This document shows, in pieces, positions 1 to 12,465 of a stretch of 64,000 nt of DNA (positions are counted from its first letter, which is position 1; each line of letters opens with the position of its first letter). The notes beneath the pieces are model-generated. The model saw nothing but the letters and a program-made list of their open reading frames with translations, had not been told where the DNA came from and searched no databases. The position numbers were made by a program, and so were the translations under genes. Source of the stretch: Sinotaia quadrata (Eukaryota; Mollusca; Gastropoda; Architaenioglossa; Viviparidae); NCBI GenBank assembly GCA_028829895.1, contig CM054179.1, positions 99,443,375 through 99,507,374 on the forward strand, given 5' to 3'.

Positions 1-829
1 ACTTGTGACATGTGACAAGAACTTTGTTTACACAATAAAATTGCTGGTCCAGGAACAGAGCTCAGTGAGTTTCCTTTCTTTCATACATGGTTTGAAGCAG
101 CATGGTTGCTGAAAACATACTTTATTTCAAGGATTCATCCAGGGTAAAAATTTTGAGGAAGGCTACTGTAAACTGTTCAGCAGCGTACAATATGAGTAAC
201 ACAGACTGAAGACATTATCAAGACTTGTGAGAATCAAAATCATTCTATAGGAGAGAAGATCATTAACAACTTTTAAAAAGAATTTTCATTACTGGGGTAG
301 TGGAGATTCTTACTTCAAGAGGACAGCATCAGAATAACTGGGTGACTCACCCTCACCTGTAAACAACCCCCTCCTGGCCAGGCCACCAGTTTTTGATAAC
401 AAGTCTAGACAGCAGGCGGCAAAATCAGCCATCATCATTCTTAACCTAAGTACAAGCTGTTGGCTACATACAACAAACTACCATTTATTCACAGTTCCAT
501 CTGACTTGAACATTGATTCATAAGCTTTTGGCTTTGTAATGTTAAACTACTCTCACTGTAAATGTTTGCCTTCAGCCATCTCAGTAGGTGCCAGACTTGT
601 GTTTAACAATAGCCAACCTATTCTTACCTATCCTTTATATACCTGATTTAGAAATATTCATTACCAGGCCTTATCAAAATGAATGGCATTTGAAATAAAT
701 GATTTTTGCACCAGTATCATGTATATATTGTAGGTGACAATAAACAATAAAACAGTGGTTCAGTTTTAAAACATCACATATCTTTTATCATGTTCTAATT
801 GGAACAATTAATATATTACAATTATATAG
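1..829 (+). other. Intron of the ACVR2-like gene (left edge)
   Basis: No coding exon recognised. I looked for the preceding kinase exon (HRDFKSKN-type catalytic loop) in all plus frames and did not find it, so it lies left of the window. The segment ends in an acceptor AG at 828-829. Confidence 0.6.
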
Positions 830-3297
830 GTTGGGACCAGACGATACATGGCTCCTGAGGTCTTGGAGGGTGCTATCTGCTTCAACCGTGATTCCTTTCT
901 GCGTATTGACATGTATGCTTGTGGCATTGTGCTTTGGGAACTGCTGACCAGGTGCAATGCTGTTGAAGGTATGTGTTTGCACTTTAGTTGAAAAAAATAA
1001 CATGCCATATAACAAGCTACAAAATATTATTTGATTACTGTAGTTACTTTTTACTAACCTTTTCCATCTTGCATAGAGATAAACATGAAGTCTGAGTACC
1101 TTTGACAGTCATTCTGGTGAAAATAGAGGTTAAGCTTATGATATCATAGGATCATATGCTGACTCTCAGGCTAAGATGGGTGGTTAGAAAGCTCATTTCT
1201 TGTGATACACTTTAGCTAAGGCTAATAGGTTCTTCTATCCCAAAGCAACTGCAAAGTGCACAGATGCAGACTATTGGAGTGATGGAATAAAGTTCAGTAT
1301 TACTTCTTGTTTTGATCACTTATGACATGGTCTTACTCAGAGTTTTCTCCCAACTGCCTGGAGATTAAGGTTGTCTGATTAACTTTCAGGCATGGGAAGT
1401 GAAGATTACAAATAAAGTTGTTAAGGCCACATTACTACATGGCAAAGAACGAGAAAAAAAAAGTAGTTTTATGCCACATCCTTCAAATTTGGTACACACA
1501 ATTGTCGTTGATTTAGATATGAATAATCTTATGTTAGATTTGGAAAAGTAAGTGGGGAATGCATTCTTGAAGGGTGAACACAATGATTTCTTTTTTCCAA
1601 ATATTAGTAATAAAGCATGAATACATGTTTATTTAACCATAAAAGTCAATCTGTAACGTTATGTAATAGTGTTTAAGCTTGAATAGAAGTAAACAATTAT
1701 GATCAATTACAGAGTTTTTCATTATACATGCATTTAGCCTTGTGTACATTTTGGTTGAGTACTTTTAAGTTTTATGGCTCTAAATTTTCATCAACAATAC
1801 TGAACACAAAATTGGTCAATTTCCAATTTTTTCAACACTTAAAAAAAAAAATTAAACAAACAAGGAAAAAGTACCCAGTTTTAGGATGTATATGTGGCTT
1901 TTTTTCCCTTTTCCTTCAGTCAAAACTCCCAACAGTTTTCATTGGTAAAGTGTTAATGAGTGTGAAATTAGTTTGGACCACTTGAAGTATATAGACTTCT
2001 TTTTGTCGCATACATATGAGTTATTTGTTATTATTTCTCTTCTCCCCCCCCCCCAACACATACACACGTTGAAGAGTGCAGACTTTCATTTCAGTACATT
2101 AATATTTTTTAGTTGACCTTTTTTTGTCAAATTTAATTTTGTTAAGACATTTAAACACTAAAGACTTTCAAGAACTAGAAAAAATATTCTCAATTTTAAA
2201 ACAATTTTATAAAGATCATTTGAAGAATACAGACTTTCACATGTGTGTGTTATTGTGTAGATTTAAAATCATTTAAATTTTATTTTTAAAGATATAGTTA
2301 TGGAATACATCCATTCATTGTTAAGTATGCTTAATATGTATGATTTTTTTTTAATGAGTTTTTATTTATTTATGTTTTGTGATGAAAGGTCCAGTTGAAG
2401 AATATAGACTTCCATTTGAAAACATACCAGAAATCGGTCTCCACCCAACCTTGGAGTCCATGCAAGAGTATGTAGTCACCCGTAAAATGCGTCCACCCAT
2501 TCGGGAACATTGGAAGAAACATTCAGTGAGTGTTTTATTTTCATCAAAAATGCAGTGTGATTGCATATACATTTCCTTAGAATTCTGTCTGTAAGGTGCT
2601 ATTAGTATCCCTTAGATTTAAAAAAAAGTTTTTATTTGACTTTTCTCCCCATGCTTTGATGCTTTTTTTTGTTTCTTTTGGTGTTATTTCTTGAATTATT
2701 TAGTCAGGTATATAATTAAAATTTTGTTATAATCATTAGAAGAATGATAAAAGCATTCATCTAGCCTTATTTGCTTATTTTAGTCATTTAAAAATAATTA
2801 TTCATTAACCATTGGGTATCAAACAACTTGTTTTACCTTTTAAAAATTTCCTTAATTGACAGCTGGAGTGGTACTTTGCCTTGTAAAATAGGTTAAATCC
2901 CCTTGGATGTACTTGTTAGAAGGCTTTCAAAGCTATCTAAGACTGAAGTCTGTGTTTATTTTTATTAGAGTATTTATATAGGACTAAGCTAATTGTTGCT
3001 ATGGTTGCTATGATGTTGCAGGGAATGGCTAGCCTTATTGCCACCATTGAAGAGTGTTGGGATCAGGATGCAGAAGCTCGGCTTTCAGCTGGGTGTGTGC
3101 AGGAGCGCATCAGCTATCTTTCTCGGATGTTAAACGTCACGACTATTGCAATGTCAAATTGTCCATCTTCTCCATCACCGGGTCTGCTTTCTTCCTTAAT
3201 AACACCTTTGAGCCAGAGTCCTCCTCGGTCTAATGATTCTGTGATATCATTTTCAACCTCTTCTGACATACCTCCCAAGGACTTCAGTAGCTGCTGA
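830..3297 (+). CDS. ACVR2: Activin receptor type-2, C-terminal kinase exons (partial gene)
   Basis: Three coding exons at 830-968, 2389-2525 and 3022-3297 (stop TGA at 3295-3297) join in phase (1, then 0). The first encodes [13 protein letters not shown], the kinase activation-segment/APE motif in the form typical of type II activin receptors, followed by the [12 protein letters not shown] helix. The second encodes the PFE...IG.HP..E.MQE..V..K.RP stretch. The third encodes [19 protein letters not shown], the subdomain XI region with its conserved Arg. Family knowledge: ACVR2 is a transmembrane Ser/Thr kinase that binds activin-type ligands and phosphorylates type I receptors. The C-terminal tail, about 60 residues after the kinase core, is rich in Ser and Pro and ends PPKDFSSC. 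The extracellular domain, membrane segment and kinase N-lobe lie left of the window. All splice sites are GT/AG. ACVR2A versus ACVR2B is not meaningful for an invertebrate single orthologue. Confidence 0.95.
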
Positions 3298-6200
3298 GTT
3301 TTATCATTAGGCGGCTTGAGTCTGCATGTCTAAAATTTTTGCCTAAGAAATATTGTCAGCTTCCAAAGACCCTGTTTATTGTTGGTTGCTGCATTTGATG
3401 AAGTGGTTGTTCTGACCCGATATCGATATATAACTTAACCCAGTATATGTATCAGATAGTTTAAAATGTGAGACAAACAGTTGTAAAATATACAACTTCA
3501 CCCAATATATGGGGTATCAGATATTTTTTAACAGAGACAGTTGTAAAATATACAACTTGGCCCAGACTGAGTGGGTTTTAAATGTTTTTAAAAAGTGAGA
3601 CACGACATCAAAATGTGCAAAACATTACTCATTATACATCAAATTTTAAATTTTTGTACAACTTTCACATGTGACATAATTTCTACTTAATGAAATGTGT
3701 ACAAAATGTAGAGCAACATTACTATTTTGCTCCTCCTCCCAAAAATACTAATAAAATTAAAAATATTAAGTAAAAAATAAAAAGCAGTATTCAGACAATT
3801 TCATTTCTCTGTTGAAGTAGTATGTATCCCCCTTGAAATGATACGTGTAAAATTTGTAATGCAGTATGTGTTAATTAAGAAGATTGAAATTAGAGGATAG
3901 ATTGAACAATAATGTGAACAAGCATATTTTTCTGTGTTTGTGATTCAGTAATTTGATATTATATTGTTATGATGAACTTGCATATAATAAAGCATTCACT
4001 AATTCAGGAGAGACAGAAATTCTTCCAGAATAAAGTGACATTACTCCTAAAACAATAAATTGTATATCCTGTTTAAAGTGGGTACTTTTTGTGAAAACTT
4101 AATTGTACCAAATGAAATCATTTGGATTTTTTAGCATGCATTATTGGAATGTGTTTAATGTGTGGCACATTTGGTTTTTTTTTATTGGTAAAATGATTTT
4201 ATGGATTCTTCATTTTCTTTTTTGAGGCTTTTGTACCAATCTGATCGATATAGTTTCTTAATAGTTTTATTTATTGATTTATTTTTAATAAAATATTTTT
4301 CAGCTATATTCCCTAAAATATATCTTCCCTTCCATTAAATAATAAAAAATTGTTAACATTTCTGACCTGGAATAAGCGCAGTTAAAAACATCTGTAATAG
4401 TTTTTGGATTCTTAGATGTAAGAAGGGGGAACTGAAAGTGAAAAAGATCCTCTGATTTTTTCCCCCTCCATTAAATAGAATTTGTAGTTAAATTTTTTCC
4501 CCAGGAATAAGTGGTGTAAAAGTACCAGATAATGTCTTTGTTATTTTTGGATTCTTGAATGTAGGAACATGGAACCAAAAGTAACGAGATTTCTTCAGCA
4601 TCTGAATCTGAGTACTATCAGTCACAGACTTTCAGGAAGCTGTTTAATGGTCTCGTGGCATTGAACAATTTTTATTTTTAAGTTCACTGTTAGAATGTGT
4701 ATGGATATGTTACGCAAATTAAATCAGTCATTGGCATCTCTCTTGGTGTTTTTTTCAAGGATTATTAAATGAATTATATATATATATATTATTACATTTA
4801 CTGACATTTTTGAAAAAAGTAAATTATATATAAATTTGGGCCAGTTGATAAAGGGATTCTGTTGATGTTTTCATACAAAGAAAAATAAATGGCACATATT
4901 AAAGTATGAATGTGAATGACTTTAATATTTAAATTATTTATATAAATTTATTAGTTTTGGGCCAGTTGATAAAAATGGCTTTTGAGCTTGCCCTCATTTG
5001 ATCAGTTGGAAGAATGAGTACTATTTATTTAAAAAATTGAACATTTTTCCTCATTTGTTTATTGACCGTTACTCTTGATAGTTCTTTTTGATTTTTTTTT
5101 TTTTATGTAATTAGTTATGGGTTTTTTCCTGCAAGGTTTTCTTTGATAAATTTTGGCAAATATTTAGAATTACATATGATAGCTTTAAAAAAAATTACAA
5201 AGAGTAGACAATAAAATGCTGTTTCATTATGTTTTACCCCAAAAGAGAAATAAATTCTAGACATTTTTACATGCTACTGACTTGTATTAGTTTAAGAATA
5301 ATTATACAAAAGAATTTTTAAAAATAAATAAAGCCACCTTGGTATTTAAAAGCACAGAAGTGTAAAGTTAATTATTAAATTTTTTTCATTATCTTTTGTA
5401 ATTATGAAATAGACTCCTGATTTTTTTTTCTTTCCAAGGTAACTTCATTGAGTTTATGGAATTGCAGGCTGATTACTTTTTATCACATCTACAAAGCTCA
5501 GCATCTTGAGGCATCTGACAGTCTTAACTCCCTTGGCTCTGCCAGTACATCCTTGGCTTACTGTACATTTTGTCATCTAGGATTTACTGATGTGAAATCT
5601 TTCATGATGAAATAATACACAAGACAGGTTTTAAACTGCATGAAAGAGATGCTGACGTGAGGATCAAGAAATTTATCATCCAGCAATTATTTAGCTTTGT
5701 AAAATTTTCAGCCATTTAGTGATCACACTGTTTCTTCTGGGGATAGAAGGTGGGGTGGGATGTTTTGTGTGTGTGTGTATAGAGGGGTGGGGTATTACAA
5801 ATGAATTTAATTTCTGTATTTTTTCTCCCCCCTCTTTTTTCTTCTAGTCGTTACGCTATATTTATGAAAATATTCTAATCTACCTCTTCATAAATTGCTC
5901 TTGTTTTGTAATAATATAATATAAAATAAAATTTTGTAAATAATAGAAATGAAAAGTGTGATTTTGCACTTTGCAGGAGAAATTTGTACCCACTTCAATG
6001 TTGCCCTCGCTGATTACTTTTACATGTATATGAACAGCTGATGATCTGTAGTAGGTGTGGCTTACAAAGATGTCATGGCCTCTAGTTCTTACAGTATTGT
6101 TTTATTTCATCTTACATATAAAACATTTTTAACAGAATTTGATATCTTGAAGCCCATTTCTTTTTTCTTTTCAAGGCACAGCGTGACTTTGTAGTCATTA

Positions 6201-8042
6201 TATTTGACTGACATTGTTTCATCTATTAATATTATTAAGACAAAACTTTGTAACTAAATTTGTTCTATTATACTTAAAATTGCAGTTATTTGGTACAGAA
6301 TTGATTGAAATAATTTGTAAATGTGAACAAGGATGTTTATGTGGTTTTAAGTACCAAGTAAATTTTCTTCATTTACATTTTCTTTGAATTAAATTTGCTC
6401 CATTGTTCTCTCCTTGCTCCCCTGTAACTGGAACAATTTATTATCTCTTTTAAAAAAAAAAATCACAAAATTTTAGGTATGTTATTAATAAACCAATATG
6501 TTTCTTTTCTTAAAAAAAGTTTTATTGTTGTTTTCAAAATGATATTTGTTCATGTATCTCTATTAAAATTCTTAGTCACATTAAATGAAAGAGCTGTGAC
6601 AATGGCTTCCTTTGAAGAAGACAAAAGTTTCTACATGCTAACCATATTAAAACGTATCCACAACACAGATTTTTAAAAATTTAATTTGAGTGTAGACAGA
6701 TTCATCAAATTGGAAAACATTAGACTGAATGTGCATGCTGTGTAATGCTAACCATATCATACATTTGTATATATCAATAAATTATTGGGGAAAATGATAT
6801 TCCAGAGGCTCAGGTGACTTTGTAAGTAAGTTTGAAATAACAGTTATTCAACTTCCAAAGATTATCTTTAGGAAATCAGTTGTGGGCTTATTAGTCCACA
6901 ACAGCTGTTTATGATGAAATGAACCTCAATTTTTCTTTAGTAGCACAATTTCAGGGTCACATCTCAAACAGCTCTTACCTCATATGCAAGACCTAACATT
7001 GCCTGATAGAGGCATATAGCTTATTTATCAGGTTTATTTAAATGGTTACATTAGCAATTACCCCATACTCAGGGCATTTAACTGCTTTATCATACAACTG
7101 CCTTTGTTAATGTATTGCTCTCTTTGTCCCATTGAATGAATTGTGTCTTCAGGTTTGCAGGAAAAAAACTGCTCACGTGTAATTATATCAAGTTGAAATT
7201 GTGTACTTACATTTCTTTGATGTTTCATTTGTCTTTAATGTCATAGAGATGACTTTTTACCTCTCAATGGCAGGTCAGGGGAACTTTTTCATTGTGTGCG
7301 TGTGAAATTTAAATTTGTGAAATATGATACTTTTTCCTCTTGATGAAATTATATTTAATTTACTTTTTACAAAGTTTATTTGCTAAGAGTTACGTGCATA
7401 CTTTGTTTATTTTTTTTATGCCGGGAATGTGTGCTAGTTTGTTTGGTATTATGTGTATGAAATTTTTGTGAGGGATACTACAATTGTGATCATGCTGTTT
7501 TTTAATTATTGGAAATGATTGCTAGCATTACAGTATGAATGCACAAATATGTGTGTGTGTTTGCAAAAATGCTTAAAGAATAATATTTCGCCAGATATTT
7601 TCTGGTGTACAATCACTTATATTTATTCTTGGATGCTTTGCACTAACAAAAAACATAAACAAAAGACTAACTTAAAAACAGATATCTTATTATCTGATTG
7701 TTCCTATGTGATTCCCTCCCCTCCCCTCCCCTCCTGCATTACTTTTGCTGGTCTGGTTTAAATAACCAATTTTTATTTTATGTTGTTGCTGCAATTGACT
7801 ATTGTACAGTTGAAACGGTAATAGCTAGAATTCAGGGCTAAAATTTTAACAGTTTTAATGTAAAAATAATTGCAAAATTAGACCTGCTTGTGTTTAAGAG
7901 GCTGTCCTTTTTTAACCTGTTTTCATGGATGAATATTGACATTTACAGATCTTGGATTCAGGCATTCATGTTATGTAAGCTTGATTACTCTGCTGTCATC
8001 TTAAGCTTTGCCTTTTACATCCGAAACGAGGAGACAGAGCAT

Positions 8043-8292
8043 AACCTCACTTTGACCAGTGAGTGTAGAGTAGCTTAAGTTTATCCTCGCTCATGAGTAA
8101 GTCTGTAGTGGTTAGAACCTACCCTCATTTCGATGAGTGAATGTAGAGTGATTAAGCTTAACTCCACTGATGAGATATAGTGGTTAGAACCTACCCTCAT
8201 TTTGAAGGGTGAGTGGAGTACAGAGGGATCTGAGTTTGATCTCTTTTGATGAGTGAGAGTGATCTAAGCCAAACCTCACTCTAAGATTGAAT
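8043..8292. repeat. Degenerate tandem repeat, period about 75 bp
   Basis: The phrase ACC[CT]TCA(T/C)TT..GA..(A/G)GTGA.TG.AGAG recurs at about 8043, 8121, 8193 and 8272. Copies are diverged and of slightly unequal length. Confidence 0.6.
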
Positions 8293-8518
8293 GTAGAAGT
8301 CCGAAGTGCTCATGTGTATTATGTTGTCTTGCAGGATTTTTGTTTTTGATGTCATTAACATTGTAATGTTTTAGCCTTATTTTTTCCTATTGGTCATTTA
8401 AAAAAAATAATCACTGGTATACAAGATAAGAAAATTGGAACTTTTCTAATTTACTCTTCTTAAAGTTTGGTCACTTTGCATACAATAGGCATTATTTCCA
8501 TTAGAGTGACATGTAAAA

Positions 8519-8912
8519 GAGTAGAACCTCGATTATCCAATATAGATGGGACCAAAAGATGGTTGGATAGCCTAATTTCACATAAGGAATGATAGTGAAA
8601 TCTCTTGACTATATTTGATAATATGGTCAGTCCAGGAAAAGGAGGGTTGGTGAATTGTAAGAATTATATATTTAATATACCAGTAGACTAAAAAAAAAAG
8701 TGACTGATTTCTGCATGTAAGAACAAACAAAATCCCAAATATATTCAATACTCCATTACATCAGAGATTTAAGGTACTGCACAGGTATTGCCCTTTCCTT
8801 GTATACGTCAGAGCAGCCTATGCTGAGTCTAACCACCTTCATTATCAGTCTGCTTAGTGCTGTTATATTGATGTATTAAATTGTTTAAATATATGTAAAC
8901 AGGTTCTACTAT
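8519..8912. mobile_element. Possible pogo/Tigger-like MITE
   Basis: The left end reads AGTAGAACCTCGATTATCCA. The right end, reversed, reads AGTAGAACCTGTTTACA, so the first 11 bases (AGTAGAACCT[CG]) form a terminal inverted repeat. Termini of the form CAGTAGAACCTCGATTATC are typical of Tigger/pogo-type mariner relatives. No transposase is visible in the 394 bp, and the expected TA duplication is not clean, so this is an old non-autonomous copy or a chance match. Confidence 0.4.
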
Positions 8913-9259
8913 GTAATAATTTTGTTTGCTGCTTAGTATTAACTTTAACATTAATTATGATGTGTTTAATATACGTTTTTCCCCCCCTAGAGAAAATCTC
9001 TGTTTTGCAGTGAAAAAAAATACTCAACAGCTTTTCGAAAATTTAAAGTACTTTTAAATGCTCAAATTAAAGTACTTGTATATTGCACTTTACAAAGTTA
9101 TTTAAATATATTCATAGAGTATTATATAAGATTTTGTTTACTTTGCAGTAAGTCTTTTACTTTGTGTTGATGTACTTCCACATCCACCCATAGATTAAAT
9201 GTAGAGTGCTATTTCTATAAAAAAGAATAATTTTTTAGTGTATGTGTTTTGGTACTAAG

Positions 9260-9472
9260 TGAAATGACAACCGTATGTCATACAGTGCAAAAGAATATAA
9301 CGAGAAGTAGATAAAGCAAGCAGTGTAAGTGTAACAAATGACAGCATATGGTCATAAAGCACAAAGAATACAAGAAGTAGATAAAACAAGAGTGTATGTA
9401 TACAAATGGTCATAAAGTACAAAAGAATACAACAAGAAGTAGTAGATAAAACAAGCAGTGTAACAAATGCAG
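9260..9472. repeat. Tandem repeat, period about 65-75 bp, three copies
   Basis: Three imperfect copies built on CATA(A)AG.(A/G)CAAA(A)GAATA(T/C)AA..(A/C)GAAGTAGATAAA(A/G)CAAG, beginning near 9263, 9337 and 9402. Confidence 0.65.
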
Positions 9473-12184
9473 TATTATTAATTTTGTGAAAGTGTGATTA
9501 ATTTCCTGTCTGAACTGAAGCATTCATCATTTAGATATAACAGTTTAGGGCTTGTTTGAAAATTGAAGGTTGGATGATCGGGGTTCTATAAACATATTCG
9601 CTTGCAAGCCAAATATCCAGTCAGTATTTACTAAAGCCGGCAGCTTAAAAATTGTGCCTTTTTTTTTTTTCAAATTACTGGATTTCCCAATAAGAGAAAC
9701 ATTTTGCAGCAGTAATATCTATTGTACTGTTAACAATTTGATATTAACTGCTGCTTTTCTTTAGAAGTGCATGAAAATTGAATGTAGACATTACTGTATT
9801 CAGGCACAGGGCTTTACACAGAATCAATAAAATACACTTCAGAGAATGGTGTCACACGTTCACGCACATCAATTAATATGAATGACAAATATACTTATAT
9901 AATCCCTTTTCCAGTTTGGTAAAATGATTGAGGATTGCTAATATACACTAGTAGTTTATTAAATATCCAAACAGAGCAGTCTTTGAGGTGCCTTGCATGC
10001 TTTGGGATTAGGGATCTCATAATCTTAATGGCAGACATCTAAATTGGGATTTTGTCCATGCAAAATAATAGGACATAGGAGATGTCACATTCTTTCTTTG
10101 TAATCTTTAATCTTTCTGCAAATGTAAGAGAATTTTATAAGAATAATATAAAGGGCCGTTGTGTTGGGATGCATTTATTTCTCATCATGAGATATAGCAG
10201 TCTAATATTTTAAATGTAATATTGTCTAACAGTAATGAGACAATACAACTTTCATGTAAGATAACAAGTAAATGAAAGAGCAAGGGTTGGTATGGGGTTG
10301 GCTAATGTTTACTTTAATAACAGTGATCAAGTAACCCTGGCAGTGAAAATTAGAACAGTGTAGAGTGCACGAAATATGTTGATTGGTAATTGATGTTATT
10401 TTAGTCAAACTGAGAGAGGCAAATAATGAACAGTATGTCTAGTTCATCAATACTGTTGTAAAAGTATGCAGACAGCCCTAATAAATTGTGAGAGTATAGT
10501 AAGGGACAAAAAATAAAAGAGGATGGCAAGTAATGGGATCAAACTAAATTTATATATGTATAGGCTGAAATTATTACTGGCTTCTGTTCTAAAAAATCTA
10601 GGCAGATAGATATTTTAGTTATGTTAGCACACATTTAAAATGAAATGTAAGAAAGGAGCATCATTGTTTTGCAGGAGATTTGGGTTCGAGAGTATCTGTA
10701 TATGTTAAATACAGAATCTGTGTTGTACACATTTGCTAATGCAAAAATGATTCTGAAGAAAGAAGTGACTGATATGAAGAATGCTGTAGAACACAGAGCT
10801 TTCTTTTCACTACTGCTTGTATTAAGAAAAGTTTGTAGTGAAACCTCTTTAATTTAAAGTAAATTAATGCCATCTTATCTCTTGAAAGTGCCATTTCTTT
10901 GTATGGCAAAATTGGGGAATAGAAACCTTATTAAGGAAGGTGCTTCATATTGAAATAAGGTAGTAGTTAGAATCTTATTTGCACAGTTATCTCCCACTCT
11001 GTTAAATTCAGAACCTTTTAGGAAAGGTAAACAGTAATCAAAACATTATTTTGCAGTTTTCTCATACAGTATTCTGTCAAAGATGGGTGTTTGTGTATAG
11101 CCTTGTATAAATTCTTGATTGCCTCTAATCTAAATAGAACCAGCTGTTTTGAAGGCAAATTTTGTTAAAATTTTTTCTACTGCTGTTACGTTTTTTGCAT
11201 GTTTCTTCTTGATTCAAATGCAGCTACTGGAACTGTTACTATTTCAATTTGTTAATGTATTTCTTTATTTGTTTGTTTAATATTAGAAAAGACAACAACA
11301 ACAACATCCACAAAGGTTTAATGTAGAGTTTTAAAACTGAAGTGTATTCTTTCCTAGGTATCAGTATTATCTGCAAATAAGCACTAAGATGGTGTCTTTA
11401 ATTAAAAGTAAATTTAGGGGAGTGTGTGTATGTGACCTAGTTTGCAAAAGTTGTCAGTGTATGAATATATAATTAATAAATCTGCCACTTATTATATTTT
11501 TCCATTCTCTGGTGTACCATATTTCTAGGAAATATACATAAAAAAATTTAGTAATATTTTTGTCTTAGAAAGAGGAAATTAATATTTTTGGAGTCTTAAT
11601 ACGCAATCTTTTAGATTATGGTAATAGTATAAAAAGTTGGGCCTGCTGGGTTGAAACAGATAATTTTGTTTGTTGCCATAATTTTGATATTTATAATGGA
11701 AGAATTCTGATAAACCTGGTGGAGACATGGGGGAGATGGACCAAAGAGTCAGAACAAATACATTTATTTCTTATAAATAAAAGTTTTTGCTTGTATGCCT
11801 ACAAGGCCTCTTTAAACATTGAAAGAAATATTTGATTTTGGAAAGGTGATGATGCAGAAGTGAGCAGGTAGGCAAAAATGTTTTAGAGGAGGTTGGAGAG
11901 GTCAGGTGCAGAGTAAAAACTGTATAGGAATTAGCAGATTTATATTGGTTTGGATGTGTTTGATTAAATTTTACAGTTGTTTCTCATAAAGCTGCTGAAT
12001 GTTTAAGTACATTTATGTATTCTGCATTCATTTTTATAAACATGCAATAATCCGATATTTAATTATTAAAAATATATTTGTTGATGGACAGTGTATACGA
12101 GATTTTTTTTCATTTGAAAGTAATTGAAGTTATAATTAATGTTAAATAAAGTTGCTGGCTGCATCTAAAAACATAAAATTTGAA

Positions 12185-12465
12185 CAAAATATGTGTTGGC
12201 ACATAATTGCACATTACCAGAAATGTGCCATTGTTACAGGTATTGGCATGTAACAGTACGTTACAGCAATTTGCCTGATTTATAGTTGTGTTGACACATA
12301 ATTGCACATTGCAGCAATGTGTCAGTGTTACTGTTGTCTGCACACTATTTCTTGTTGCATTGATGTACCTGAGTTGTAGTTATGTCAGCACATAATTGCA
12401 CATTGCAGAGACATGCAATTGTTATAGTTGTCAGCACATATTACATTGCAGTGATGAGCCAAAGT
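12185..12465. repeat. Degenerate tandem repeat with GCACATAATTGCACATT core
   Basis: The 17-base core GCACATAATTGCACATT or a near variant (GACACATAATTGCACATTGCAG) recurs at about 12197, 12294 and 12388, with shorter relatives between. Each copy is followed by an AATGTG or ACATGCAATTGTTA-type segment. The unit is roughly 50-100 bp and irregular. Confidence 0.55.
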
